Source of the DNA: Tetradesmus obliquus
Taxonomy: Eukaryota; Chlorophyta; Chlorophyceae; Sphaeropleales; Scenedesmaceae
Assembly (NCBI GenBank): GCA_030272155.1
Contig: CP126200.1
Span: forward strand, 1,426,001 to 1,490,000
Direction of reading: 5' to 3'
DNA: 64,000 nt
This document shows positions 35,890 through 53,191 of the stretch, in pieces. The first letter of the stretch is position 1. Each line of letters opens with the position of its first letter. The translations under genes were made by a program, and so were the position numbers. A model generated the notes under the pieces. That model worked only from the letters and a program-made list of their open reading frames with translations. It was not told the origin of the DNA and did not search any database.

Positions 35890-38031
35890 TGTAGCACAGC
35901 ACGGCACGAATGGTATGACGCGAATGGTGAGCAGGGCGTGCCAACAAAGCGGCGTGTCTAGTGCAGTTCGAGGCACCAGTGTGGGCTACCAGCAATGATA
36001 ACAAACAACTTAAACATGTTAAGCTCTGTCTAGGCTGACCGAGTCCCGTATCAGGCGGTGCTCGACTCCGAGGCACAGTTGCGGACTGTGTCAACGCCAC
36101 CAGTTCTAGCGAAACAAGCAGTGGCCATGCCCTAATACAACTTATTCAAAGCAGCAATGTTGTCTGCTTTATACTGGCGCAGAAGTAGGGTCAGGGTTGT
36201 GTGTCATGGCATGTGTGACCAACAAAGCAGCCCACCATGCTGTTCGGAGCAGTCGCGCTTACAGCCAGCCAAGCGCTGCAACTGAAGAACGTTACAGGCA
36301 GCTTACAATTGGTTTGCTGCCTCGCCTCAGTTGGCATGCGCATCAGCCACCATGGGTGCTGTGCAGCTACTGTGCTGTGCTGACCAGCTGAACTGGCCAG
36401 CAAGAGCATGCACATGCTGTGTATCATGCTGTGTGTATCATGCTGTGTGCATGCATCACTCACAGTGTGCACCCTTAGCTATGCACATGCCAAATGGAGC
36501 AGTAACGAAGTTTTGAAGGATGTGTTGGCATCTGAAGTCCGCAGCGATCGCCAACGTGAGCAGGCTTGCAATTGCAATTCCGCCCGCCAACAGCTGATGC
36601 TGTTCACACATTTTGCGGGCTGCACATGCACCTGTATACTTTGAAAGCCCCGAAGCCAGAGCCGCACTTGCCAGATTCTTCTGCCACAGCACATGCAACT
36701 GCCGTTCACAGGTTGGGCAGCAAGGATGCTGCTGCTGGGTGGCAGCTGCTGCCGCCGCTGCTCACAGCTTGATGACATGCTGCGGGACTGCTGTGCGGCA
36801 CAGCCTGTGCCCGCATGACACTTCTATCGGAGCACAAGGAAACTTTGGGCGCGGTTCTCCTGAATCATGTGGTGCATGAAGGTGCGTGACGATGCATTTT
36901 ATGTGTAGAGTTGTCCTTTGACACAGCATGGATCAGACATTGCAGGAGGCTGAGGCGCGTGAAGGCGTTGCTGACAATGGCTGCATGCTGGACCTGCAGC
37001 CGCCAAGGATCTTAATTTTGAGTTGTGGCTGCCAGCAAGGCAAGCTCACTGTGGCAAGCACTACAAACGAGCAGTTGCGGCAGTTGTGGCAGTGCGGCGG
37101 TGTGGCATCTACAGTGTGGCAACCAGGACGACGGGCGCCGCCTTTTGTGCCAGCATTGCGTCGCAGAACAACCAGTTACTAACGTAGTGACTAAGGGCAT
37201 TGGCTGTTGTTGAGGCCCCTTGCTGCAGACACAGCAGGCGCTGATGCAGTGCGGCGCACATTGCACACCCTGTAGCTCACGCATGCACATGTGTTCGGCT
37301 AGCTGCTGTCTTAATTAACATACATGCATATATTTATGGGTCAGTCACCAATCAGATGCAAAGGTGGCTGGCTACTTGCAGTCATAGGTGCTGTGTCAGC
37401 ACACGCATGTGTACATGTACAGCAGAAAGCTGCCAAACCCCCTGCTTGATCCAAGGGTTGAAACGTTTGTTTGCTGGCGACTGTGTGTATCGTACGTAGG
37501 TCTTATGGTCAATTGGATCGTGCAAATCACGACGGCTGCATGGACTTAGAAACGTGATACTGCCCGCAAACTTGACAGGACCCATCTGCACGGCTCTTAC
37601 GACGTGCACGTGTACCACAGCATCATGTGCCGCGCATGATGAACGTGAAGTAAATCAACACTTGCGCGCTACCACGTCCAGTTTTTCTGGACGGCAGCAT
37701 TTTTTTAGCGAGCGCGTTTTCTCCCGCCACTGGGCTTTCGTTGCCTTGATGCACCTATTTCGCCGCCGATAGACTTGCTTATCAGCAGAAATAACGCAAA
37801 AGGTACAAGCATCAGGCACAAGTGTCGCCGTAACACGTTCTGCAGCAGCACTATGGGCGCCACGGCCAGCTGAGAAAACTTGTGTACAACTTGCCGTTTT
37901 ACACGCTTACCGGCCCAAAACCGAGCTCAACCTACACGGGAGGTTCAACAAAATACACGCAACACTAAACAGGCTCGTTGCAGCAGCTTTGTCAGCAGTG
38001 CCTGTACAGTAGAGGCCTTGCCAGCAGCACC
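35890..38031. other. Intergenic, 2.1 kb, between divergent genes
   Basis: Upstream of both the unknown gene (-) and the tyrosinase gene (+). No convincing gene. A small ATG-started frame at 36928-37182 has no recognisable motif and was not called. Both promoters should lie here. Confidence 0.45.
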
Positions 38032-43500
<5,469 letters not shown>

Positions 43501-43565
43501 AACTATCTGAATACAGTTTTGATGTTTTTGACACCTACTATAAAACATTGGTGCCTAGAGGGTGA

Positions 43566-45449
43566 GGAGTTGCCAGAAAGACTGGAAACAGCATGGTCAG
43601 GCCAGAAAGCCTGGAGGCTGAGTCAGGTGGGATGAGCTGCTATGATCGATTGGAGGGTGCTGGTGGGGTGGGAGACAGCTGACGTCCGGCTGATCACAAG
43701 AAGTTGATGGTTGAGTGTGGCAGAAAGGCATATACATACACAGCTGAAGTACTGTGTATCTCGTATGCAGCTGTAGTGCATAGCGCATTGCAATGTAAGG
43801 ACTGCAAACATGACATTCAGTTGCACCTGACCTGTGAAGTCTACTGCGGGTGTTGTCATGTTGATACTGCTAAAATGCAGGCCTAGTGTGCTGGTGTGCT
43901 GCTGAAGTGCAGTTACCTAGTGGCCAGGCCATGCAGCAGTTACATCACGTGTCATGCTGGACTTTGCATGGCTAGAGCTTGACTAATGGTGCCATTGGCG
44001 CCATTCATGCAGTGTCATGCTCCAGCTGAGATGCATTTGCCGTGGCTTGCTGTGCGTGCATCCACTTGTGTGTTGACTCAGAAGGAACGAGGCTGCCAAT
44101 CACAGGTTTACAAGAACATAATTTTTTGGTAATCAAGACATGTGTGCAGCAGGTGCGCCGCAGCATGTGTGCTGCCTGTTGTGGAGGCACAGCAGCCGGT
44201 GCGCAATATCTTGTATTGGGGTTATTCGATGTTGCAACTGTTGCGGCTCCACAGGGAGCAACACACAACTGCAATGCTGTACTTGTGCATGTTGCCTGAG
44301 TATGTGGACTGTTGATGATGAAGCAGGTGCATGTGGCTGGACTGCGCGTATGATGTCCTTGGAAAAGCTCCTTTTGATGCTGGTGTCCTTCAGCGAACCA
44401 CATTCTGTGGCACATGAACTGGCTTGCTCTGGGCATGCCCCGCGCAGGTGCAACTTGTTGTTTGGCAGCTCGCCTCAGAAAAAGGCAGCTGACCCACCTG
44501 GCCACAAGTGCAGCGCAGGAGCAATATAATTGCTTAAGCAGCTCCTGATGCCTGTTGATGCCTAGCATGGTGCTGGAACATGCACACACAACTGCCTTGC
44601 AGCACTGTGCATGTCGATATGCGGGTGCTGCGCTGGGGGTGTTGGGCTGAGGTGATGCCCAATGCATATGGATGGCTCTATTATGTGCTGAAAAAAGCAC
44701 ATGTGGGGCTGTCAACTTGACCTGGAATGCTGGATGGTGCTCTGCATTGCGCACTCACATGGCGGATGCCACACCACATTGGGAAGTGCTGCGCTGCACC
44801 CGCCAGGCTGCACCTGGCAGGTGGTCGTCATGTTGACGTAAATCATCACAGCTAGTCCGTCCAACCCCATGGAATCGTGTATGTGAATTTGCTGCATGTA
44901 TGTAAGACATCCAGCTGTTTGAAAACCTGGTTATACAATGCCAGAAGCTCTTGTGCTGAGTCACTGCCGCAGCCGCTGCAGCAACGGCAGTGACCATCGC
45001 TGAGGTGGTACAGCATTTGCTCATCGCCTTTTGTCAGCTGAGTGTGTCGGTGTCCAATCGGTTTAATCATCAACACTGTAACTTGAAAATGACTTTGCAG
45101 TTCTCTTGGTGTCGAATTGCCTGCAGCGCGATGTGCACACTGCACGTGCATGTACTGATGCACTGGCAGTGTATGCACAGGCAGATACAGCTGACGTGTC
45201 AGACATCTGGAGTGACAACGGCAGCCCGATCATAGCCTTGTTGAACTCAACCATCGGCTACTTTTTGTTGAAAGATAAGTGCAACCGCAGTCTCTGCAAG
45301 GGTGCTGGGTACGTGCCGCGTTCCCGCTCAAAGAGCAACACGCAAAGCTTGACAAGTGCCTCACACTCGATCTGCTTGTATTCATCAATCCTTACAGTTA
45401 GCGAGGACCTATGTCCGAGCTTGAGCTAGCTTGAGCTTCCATCAACTGT
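43566..45449. other. Intergenic, 1.9 kb
   Basis: No gene with recognisable motifs. It may hide upstream exons of the gene at 45450-48912, whose first visible exon appears to begin at an acceptor (CAACTGTCAG). None could be identified. Confidence 0.4.
43794..43798 (+). promoter_or_regulatory. Candidate TGTAA polyadenylation signal for the tyrosinase gene
   Basis: TGTAA about 230 to 300 bp past the possible stop codons, consistent with the chlorophyte signal. Short motif, low specificity. Confidence 0.35.
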
Positions 45450-47240
45450 CAGGAGGAGCAGCACAGCAGCAAGCTGCAGGATCTGCAGCAGCGGCGGCAG
45501 CTGGCAGCAAAGTGGCTGCGGCCAGCGTACGCGGCTGCCTGTAGCAGCGGCAACCGTGCAATCGTGCGGCAGCTGCTGCAGGCGGCAGCTGCTGCAGGCG
45601 GCAGCCGGTGCGGCAGCAGCAGAGCGGCAGGTGCAGTGGCGGCAGTGGCACAGGCGGCAGCATGTCTTGGCAGTGCTGCATGCATGTGCTGCTGCCGGCA
45701 ATGCAGCTCTGTGGCAGCAGCTGCTTGAATTGTTTGATGGTGACAGCAGTAGTAACAGCAGCAGCAGCAGCGGCGGCAGTGGTTGTGCCCAACAGCAGCC
45801 AGGTAACAACGGGACTGCAGTCCAGCGGTCTGGCAGCGTTGACGGGAGTGACTCCGCCAGTCCTGGCAGCAACAGTAGTGATGGCCAGCAGCTTCGAGAC
45901 AACAACAAGGCTGCAGGCGAGTCTTGCAGCAGTGACAGCAGCAGCTCAAGCAGTCCTTGCAGCAGCAGCAGCAGCAGCAGCGGCAGCAGCAGCAGCAGCA
46001 GCAGCAGCAGCGCGAGCACCCAGCAGCAGGCGCATCAGCAGCAGCCTGCACTGCTGCTGCCTGGGCTGCACTTGTCCTGCTTGACAGCAGATGACTGGCT
46101 GTCACTCCTGCAAGCAGTGCTGCCACTGGAAGTGCACATGGACATGCGGCAAGCTGCTGCAGCTAGGCGGGAAGTGCAAGTTGTCTCGGCAAAGTGCAGC
46201 ATGGCAGATCAGCTCTGGTGCTGCTTGCAGGACAGGTTTCCTGCAAGTGCGGCTGCTGTGCGGGAGCTGCTGGTGAGCTCCTGCAGCTGGCAGCTGTTGG
46301 GCGCTGCTATACCAGATGACGATTGGCCTGCCAACATGAGCCATCCTGCAGATTGGCAGGAGCAGGAGGGGCCGTTCACAGCGGACGAGTGGCTAGCAGG
46401 GAACATGCTGGAGTTGGGGGCGTACGAGGAGCCGTGCAAGCAGCATGCCCAGCAGCAGCAGCAGCAGCCGTCAGAATCAGTTCAGCAGCCCCTGGGTGTG
46501 GTTGCGCCAGCAGCAGCATCAGCAGCCGGAATGCCAAGGGCAACGACACTGGTCGAAGACGCAGCAGCAGCAGCAGCAGCAGCCAGCAACAACGCAGCAT
46601 CTGCAGGTGATAGTAGTCAGGATCCCAAGGACAAGCTGCGCCTGTTTCCACGCGGCGTGCACAATGCCATGCTGGTCCTTGCGCAGAGGCTGCATGTGCA
46701 GCGGCTGCTGTGGCTGCACAGGAACGGCCTGCTGTATGGCCGCATCAGCCAGGAGCTACTGCTGCAGACGCTGCTTGTTGCTGCTGCTCAAGCCGCAGGA
46801 GATTCACAGTTTGATGTGGCTGCTCAGTATTGCAGCATGGCACACAGCAGTGAGATCAGTGCAGCAACAGCGCCATTGCTGGTGCCGCTCCTAGACGTCA
46901 AGCAGTTGGTAATGCATTGGCGGGCAGCACAGTCTGTCTTCTGCAGCAGGGTGGTTGCAGTGTGCCGGGCAGCGGGCAGGCAGAGTGATACAGCAGACAT
47001 GCTGGCGCAGTTGCAGCGGCTGCGGGAGTTGGAGCAACTGCAGAACTTGATTGGTGTGTTAGCCCACTTGGAGTGCCCACGTGATGGCACCGGCAGGGAT
47101 AGCTGCTTTGCTGCAGCACACATCGTGTGCTCACTGCCTGGTGCATGTGCTCATGCGCACAGTGCTACACCTAGGCATGTCGCAGCAGCAGCTGGAGCAG
47201 GGACTTCTAGCGTGGCCAGTGTTGGTGGAGATCTGGCGGC

Positions 47241-47273
<33 letters not shown>

Positions 47274-47560
47274 GCCAGTTGATGATCCTGCATCTTCCAT
47301 GGCAGCAGCTGTATCAAGTGACGCTGCTGCCCCTCCTGGCACTGATGTGGCTGCTGCCGCTGCGGCTGCTGCTGCTGCCGCTGCGGCTGCTGCTGCGGCT
47401 GCCGCGCCAGAGGCTCCTTCCGCAGCTGGGATCGCAGCTACTCAGCTAGCTAGGGTCATGGCTGGACACACTCCATACACCCACAATGCAGCTTATGCAA
47501 TGCACCTGGGAGATGAGCTGGGGGTGCCAGTGTTGACGCAGCTGTTTCGAAGGTATCAGG

Positions 47561-47594
<34 letters not shown>

Positions 47595-47616
47595 GCAGGC
47601 TGGCAATGATGGCAGT

Positions 47617-47651
<35 letters not shown>

Positions 47652-47725
47652 GACTGAGCAAGCTCGTGATGCCCTGCTGAAGCATCTGCTGTGCATGGAG
47701 TTCATCGGGGACTGGGAGCAGGATA

Positions 47726-47769
<44 letters not shown>

Positions 47770-48912
47770 ATGGGCCCTGCACCATCATGGCAGCTGTCGC
47801 TGCTTGCTGTGGTGCAAGCGTCACCGGCGTTCAGCGATCATGCACGGCAGCACATGCCTGGTTATGACCTGAGCCTTGATCGGTGCCTGGCGTTCTGCAT
47901 GCTGTACGATAGCCTGCCAGATCCCGTCCTGCAGCAGCTTACGCTTGCGTATGCCGGACGCCGTCACTTGTCAGTGAATCCGCGGGGGCAGCCACTGCTG
48001 CAGCTGCCTGGTATGAACCGGCAGGAGGGCTTTGACTGTGCAGAGCGCGCGCTGAAGCAGCTGCGGCCACAGTTGCTGAGCTGGGTGATGCAACAGCCTG
48101 GCCTGTGGCAGCACTGCATGCTCAGTGAGCATCTGCTCAGGGATGAGAACTGGCGTATGGGTGTGGGCTTGCTGTACAAGCAGGGACTACAGCTGCAGGC
48201 AAACAGCACGTATGCCGTCCATATGGCATGCCCGCTGGCGGCTGGCTTGCTGCCACTGCAGCAGACGCCAGCAGTGCATTTGGCAGACGATGTGAGCTTT
48301 TTAGCTGCAGGAGCTGCAGCAGCTGCAGCAGGGGCAGTGCAGAACCCGGCTGCAGCAGCTGGGGGTAGACAGGCGCCAGTAGGCCGCAGCATGTCACGAG
48401 ATGCGCAGATGGCAGCTGAGACAGCAATGCTGCTGCTGCAGCTGCAGCCGAGCTACAAGCGCTCGCTGCTGAGCACATGGATCGCTGACTTCCTGCATGC
48501 AACAAACGACGCCAGCAATGATCACTTATGGAGTAGATGCAGGGACAGCAGCAGCAGCATCGGCAGCAGCAACAGCAGCAGTCTCATCAGCAGGACGCGT
48601 GCGCACGAGCTGTGCGTTGCGCGTACCAAGGCAGTGCTTGCTGCTGTAGCAGCGTCGCCGCAGGTTCCTGGGGGCGCTAAGCAGCTGACACGCAAGGCAT
48701 TGCAGAAGGTGGTAGATGTGGGGGATGCTGACCTTGCAGCATTGGCGCTGATGTGGGCTTGCAGGATTGAGCCAAACAGCAGCGAGCTACAGCAGCAGCA
48801 GCAGCAGCAGCAGGAGGGTGAAGGGTTTGGCCAGCCATGGGGTGTGCAGCAGGTCATGATACAGAATGAGATGCTGCAGCAGCTGCTGATGCAGCAGGAT
48901 CTGGGCATTTAA
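45450..48912 (+). CDS. Large protein of unknown function with ankyrin-like N-terminal helices; reading frame broken near 45569-45600
   Basis: Not recognised. The main open frame runs to TAA at 48912, about 1100 residues, with no obvious introns. It mixes Ser, Gln and Ala runs with ordered stretches such as LTADDWLSLLQAVLPLEVHM, GVHNAMLVLAQRLHVQRLL, FDVAAQYCSMAHSSE, LSLDRCLAFCMLYDSLPDP and ALKQLRPQLLSWVMQQPGLW. Near the start, two similar helical motifs lie in different frames: WLRPAYAAACSSGNRAIVRQ (45507-45568) and HVLAVLHACAAAGNAALWQQ (from about 45660). The pattern resembles ankyrin-repeat helices. A perfect 16-bp tandem duplication at 45569-45600 lies between them, and losing one copy would join the frames. 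The N-terminus probably lies in an upstream exon, since the frame opens after CAACTGTCAG and no ATG is available. Confidence 0.6.
45569..45600 (+). repeat. Perfect 16-bp tandem duplication causing a frame change
   Basis: The unit GCAGCTGCTGCAGGCG occurs twice in a row. Sixteen is 1 mod 3, which is exactly the offset between the coding frame upstream (45450 onward) and the long frame downstream. Confidence 0.9.
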
Positions 48913-49813
48913 GTTGATGCGTGCGAGTTTAGCTGCACTGATGTCAGTGACGCGCTGGCAGGATAGCCAGCCATGTTCACTGCAAGCGTGTGACTCATCA
49001 TGTAGGCTGCAGATTGGGCCCAGCAGAGTGGCGCAGCAGCAGCTGCAGCATTTCCGCTTCATTTGTGATGTCTGGCAAGCATGCGTAGGCGCCATTTCGG
49101 TTTGCAGAGACCAGGCGGTTTATATGTCAGGCCAGTGTCATTGACGGCACTATGCACTTTATTATCGGCTTACATGCCGTGGGAATTGTGAACTCGTGGC
49201 AGCGGTGTTGTCAGAACTGGGGACCTGACTGGACTGCAGCAGTTGGCATGCCAGTGGGTACGGTAGTGCTTGTACTGGCAGGCAGGCTCCATGGCCTGTT
49301 GCAGATCAGCGTCGACAAAGGTTTTGCTCATGCACACCTGAACTCAAATTTGTGGTCATGCGCCACCCTGCTCTTTCGGCTTTCAGTGTGTGACCACATG
49401 TGTGACAGCGATGACAAGTTTCAAAAACCAGGCTGTCCGTTTGTGTCACTTCTGCCAATTATGGATCCTTTCTATAGTTTTATCCTTACTAACAACTCGT
49501 CGAGCAACCACAGCGATTGTCTGCGACGTCCAGTTCAAACACGTTCAACTGATCCCTGCACAGCTGACGCCAATAATTCACGTCAAACATCGAGTAAAGC
49601 TCATGTTATTTGTATTTCTTCTTCTTTGCACCGTGTGCTTCCATTCCTCGCTGTTGTTGTGACCTCACCACCTGCCCTCCTTGCAGTGGGCTGCTCAGCG
49701 AGTGCCATGTGACGGCTGAAGCATATCAAGAAACGTTTGCTTCACATTAAAGCCCAGCATCAGCTCCGCCCAGTCTGCGTTATTGGGGTATCTACAGCAG
49801 CAGCAGGAACAGT
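48913..49813. other. Intergenic, 0.9 kb
   Basis: Between the unknown gene and PSF1. An open frame of 186 codons at 49152-49712 has no coding character that I can see. It should hold the 3' end of one gene and the PSF1 promoter. Confidence 0.4.
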
Positions 49814-51674
49814 ATGGCTGAGCTAACCCGGCGAGCTACAACTCTTATCAAAGAAATGATTGCAGCAGATGGCAAGCTACCACCTTACAACGTGAGCTGC
49901 AGTGTGATCACATGGCTAACTCAGCGGCATGAGGCCACAACTGACCCTGCTCACTCCTACCTGCTGCTTACAGGAAGAGGTGGTCCGGCAAGCTCTACAG
50001 CAGACACAGAGCTATGCACAGATTATACAGGACCTAATACAGTGAGTTTGACGAGTACATCCGGTTTCAATGGCAGCAAGGCAACATCATCTGCATGTTC
50101 GTGGGAGCATGTGCCTACAAACACCTTTACATGCCATCACATTTGTGGTTTTGTCTGTTGTGTGCATGCCGCTCACGTGTTTCGCTTCACAAAAATGTCC
50201 TGATTGGGCACACTGCTGATATATTCAGTTTCATATGTTCCCCCGCTGTTCCCTGCTGCATACACAGGGCAGCACAGGCAGAGCAGGAAAAGCGGCAGCG
50301 GCAGCAGCAGCAGGGCGATGGCAGCAAAGACGAAGCAGACGCAGGCAACGCAACAACAGCGGAAGATGCGGGTGCCATCATTGTGTACCATGAGACCATT
50401 CTCAAGCTGAAGCGCATACTGCTGAACTACATGTGAGAACAGCAGCTACTAGAGACAGCAGGCAGATGAGTCAACTTTCCTGCAGGCACAGCAGCAGGCA
50501 GTACGCACACTGCCAGTGCCAAGCTATTGTTCTTGTGTTACAGCATGGTGCATAAGCAGCTCCAACTGTAGGCTGCAGGAGCTGTGGCACCTGCTCTTGG
50601 CAGCATGCAAGCATGAAATAGAGTGTTGAGCAGTTGTGCCGCAGTACATGGGTGATACCAAGCCGCTCCCATAGCAGCGAATTTAGTGTCCCTCATGCTG
50701 ATGCCGATGCTCCTGCATGGTGTGTTGTTGCCACTGCCTCAACAGGCGGATGCGCGCAGACTGCTTGATTCGCGTGCGCTGGCAGCAGCGCATGCTGCGT
50801 GCAGAGGTAGCGGAGAACACCTCACCAGCAGAGAGCGAGGTGCGTAGGCTGGCTGACCACGGCCTGACCTGAAGATGCATGGCATTGGTTACATGCCTAA
50901 GCATTGATTGAATCATGCCTGCACTGTGGCAGTTTGCGAGCCGTTATGTGTGGTGCAGGATGCTGGCAGTAGCTGATGTCTAACCCGCTGCTTGCACTTT
51001 CTGCTGCATATGTAGCCTCTGTGGTGTTCCTAGCCGTCTTTGCAGTGCCAGCAGCTCATCCTATGCTGCTGCTGCTGCTGCTGCTGCAGTTCTTCAAGGA
51101 GTATGACAAGGCGCTGAACGAGTACATGGGCACGGGCGAGAACGGCATCGGCATGGACCTGACGCTGGTGAGCCTGCTGAGGGCACAGCAGCAGCAGCAG
51201 CATGCACGCAAGCAGGCAGACAGGCCTGCAGCAGGCATGCAGGCGCGGGGCAGGCACATGGTACACATGGCCATGGATCCTAGTCCACGGCCTGGCCATG
51301 CAGCTGTTTGTGTGCAGCAGCAACACAGCTGCACACATCGACATGTGTATGTGCCAAAGCCCCGCAGGCAGTCGGCGCTGGCAGCCACTGCAGCTGCTGT
51401 TCACGTCAGTTCACTCAACTTGCTTGGCTGTGTGTTCGCTCGTGTGCCATGTACATCAATAACCCGTGATGCTGCCTGCCTTGTCCTGCAGGACTTGACG
51501 CCTCCCAAGGACGCCAACGTGCGCGTGATGGTGCTGCGCGACCACGGCAGCATAACGTTCAGCCACAGCGCGAGCGTGCCGCTGGTCAAAGGCAGCGTGC
51601 ACAACCTCAAGTGCAGCGAGGCGGAGCACCTGGTGCGGCTGGGGGTGCTGCAGGTGCTGGACCCCAACTGCTGA
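49814..51674 (+). CDS. PSF1: GINS complex subunit PSF1 (six exons)
   Basis: PSF1 is one of four GINS subunits. GINS with Cdc45 and Mcm2-7 forms the replicative helicase in the nucleus. Exons: 49814-49891, 49974-50041, 50268-50432, 50746-50839, 51090-51167, 51492-51674. Phases are 0,2,2,0,0, giving 221 residues; human PSF1 has 196. The alpha-helical A domain spans MAELTRRATTLIKEM to FFKEYDKALNEYMG, including the family-typical RMRADCLIRVRW and ETILKLKRILLNYM. The C-terminal B domain is unmistakable: LDLTPPKD-type DLTPPKDANVRVMVLRDHG, and near the end SEAEHLVRLGVLQVL, which matches the LIRQG..E end of other PSF1 proteins. A Gln/Asp-rich insert in exon 3 (QRQQQQGDGSKDEAD) accounts for the extra length. 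Confidence 0.92.
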
Positions 51675-53191
51675 GGAGTGCATGGGCTGGGCAGGTGCTG
51701 CTGCAGCGCAGGCAGCAAAGGCCAGACAGGCCTGTACTGCTCAATTGCACTGCAGCAGCTAGTCGCAATGGCACTGCCTGCTGGATCGTGGCCACAGCGA
51801 CATGCTGTGCATAGGCGGATGTGGAGGCAGGGCAAGCAGGCGTGCACACACCCAAATGTGCTGCTTAATGCGAGCAAGCAGTGCACACAGTGCTGCTAGT
51901 AGGATAGTGGGCAGGGCACGACAGCAATAGGTAGCATCACATGTAGAGTACGACTGCAGTCCCGGTGCCTGGCAGCTGTCCATTGACTTTGACTGTGACT
52001 TACAGGTGTGCGGGTAGTGTTTGCGTCCCAGGCTAGGCTGTCGCACGGGCTGACCTGGTTTGACACAAGTGTGTTTGGTGTTGGCCATGCCAAGCCCTAC
52101 TGGCCCAACTGGCATAGGCAGCGCAGGTATTTGATGTGCATGCCACATGAAATCCAGAGTCGCATGAGCACGTACACGTGTCCCTATGGCTGCTGGCACA
52201 CCAGGGCTGGTGTAGCAGCTGCCGCCGCACCATTATGATTTTAACGCACACAAGACTGCACAATGGTGTGCAGAGTGTTCTGCATGCTGTGTGTGCAAGC
52301 ATATGTGTAGTGCCTTTGTACGCTTGAGATGCCGAATCTCGTGTGTTTGTTGTGGCTGCTGCTCCTATGAAGAAAGTGGCTGGTAAGTTGCAGCAGCGTG
52401 GGGCTGGTGTGCTATATCCTGATTTGCGACTTACAGAGGGGATGCATACAGCACGTGTGCTGTGCACTGCTTGGCAGGTTGCAGGTTGTTCTTGGAGCAC
52501 CTGCCATGTGCAAACCTGCACGATGCCACAGCTGCATGGCAAGTGTCACTTCCTTTGCTGACGTTTGCATACTGATGTTTGTGAAAGCCGGTCATGATGC
52601 GTGTCCTAGTACCCTGTAACTAGAGGTTAACGCATATTCTATACTGCGCACCGTTGGCTGTGCTGCAGCTTGCGGGTGGCAGGCGCACGATTGTCACTTC
52701 TGAAGAACAGACTGCCATGAACAGTGTTCATGTAAGCGGATGAATTGTAAGGGCAGACCAGAGTCAAGTGGATCGGCAGCTTGGTGCCATAGCGTATTGC
52801 TGCTGGCCCAGTGGGCCCCAGTGGGGTGCACACATGTCTGGTCCCAGATGGCAACTTGGTGTTGCCCCTTGGTGTGGACGCCACCGGCTGCCGTTCGTGC
52901 CTGCCATCATGAAAAGCATGCGACATTCTGTATAACACGAATCGTCTCCCTAACCCCTACAGTTCACAAAGCACGTGTCACAATGTCACCGGCGACCGAG
53001 ACCGTTCTGACGGTGTGTCGTGAATGGCGACCCACGTACGTGGATATTCCAGCAATCCCATTTGACTTTGTACAATGTAAACAGCTATATCGCGGCATGC
53101 AAGATGTCTCGGTCAGCGCAGTGACCGTCGTTCGTCTCCAGGAGCAGCTATGCCGCTCTGATCGCACAGATAGCCTCCACATTTGAACAAA
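51675..53191. other. Intergenic, 1.5 kb
   Basis: No supported gene between PSF1 and the tomosyn gene. TGTAA occurs at about 52615, but nearly 1 kb past the PSF1 stop. Several open frames (for example 52740-53186) show no recognisable motif. The last part should be the tomosyn promoter and 5' untranslated region. Confidence 0.4.

Noticed and set aside
36928-37182. 84-residue ATG-started open frame (MDQTLQEAEARE...)
   Set aside because: It reads somewhat like protein at the start but has no motif, no neighbours in frame and no splice support. Too weak to call.
44005-44754. 249-residue open frame on the minus strand
   Set aside because: No motif, His/Cys/Thr-scattered composition, non-ATG first codon plausible, and no splice-linked continuation. 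Treated as chance.
45426-46126. Leu- and Cys-rich minus-strand open frames
   Set aside because: Antisense of CAG-rich coding sequence in the 45450-48912 gene; CTG repeats read as Leu or Cys.
49152-49712. 186-residue open frame between two genes
   Set aside because: Composition like the surrounding non-coding DNA and no recognisable domain. It lies between the end of one gene and the promoter of PSF1.
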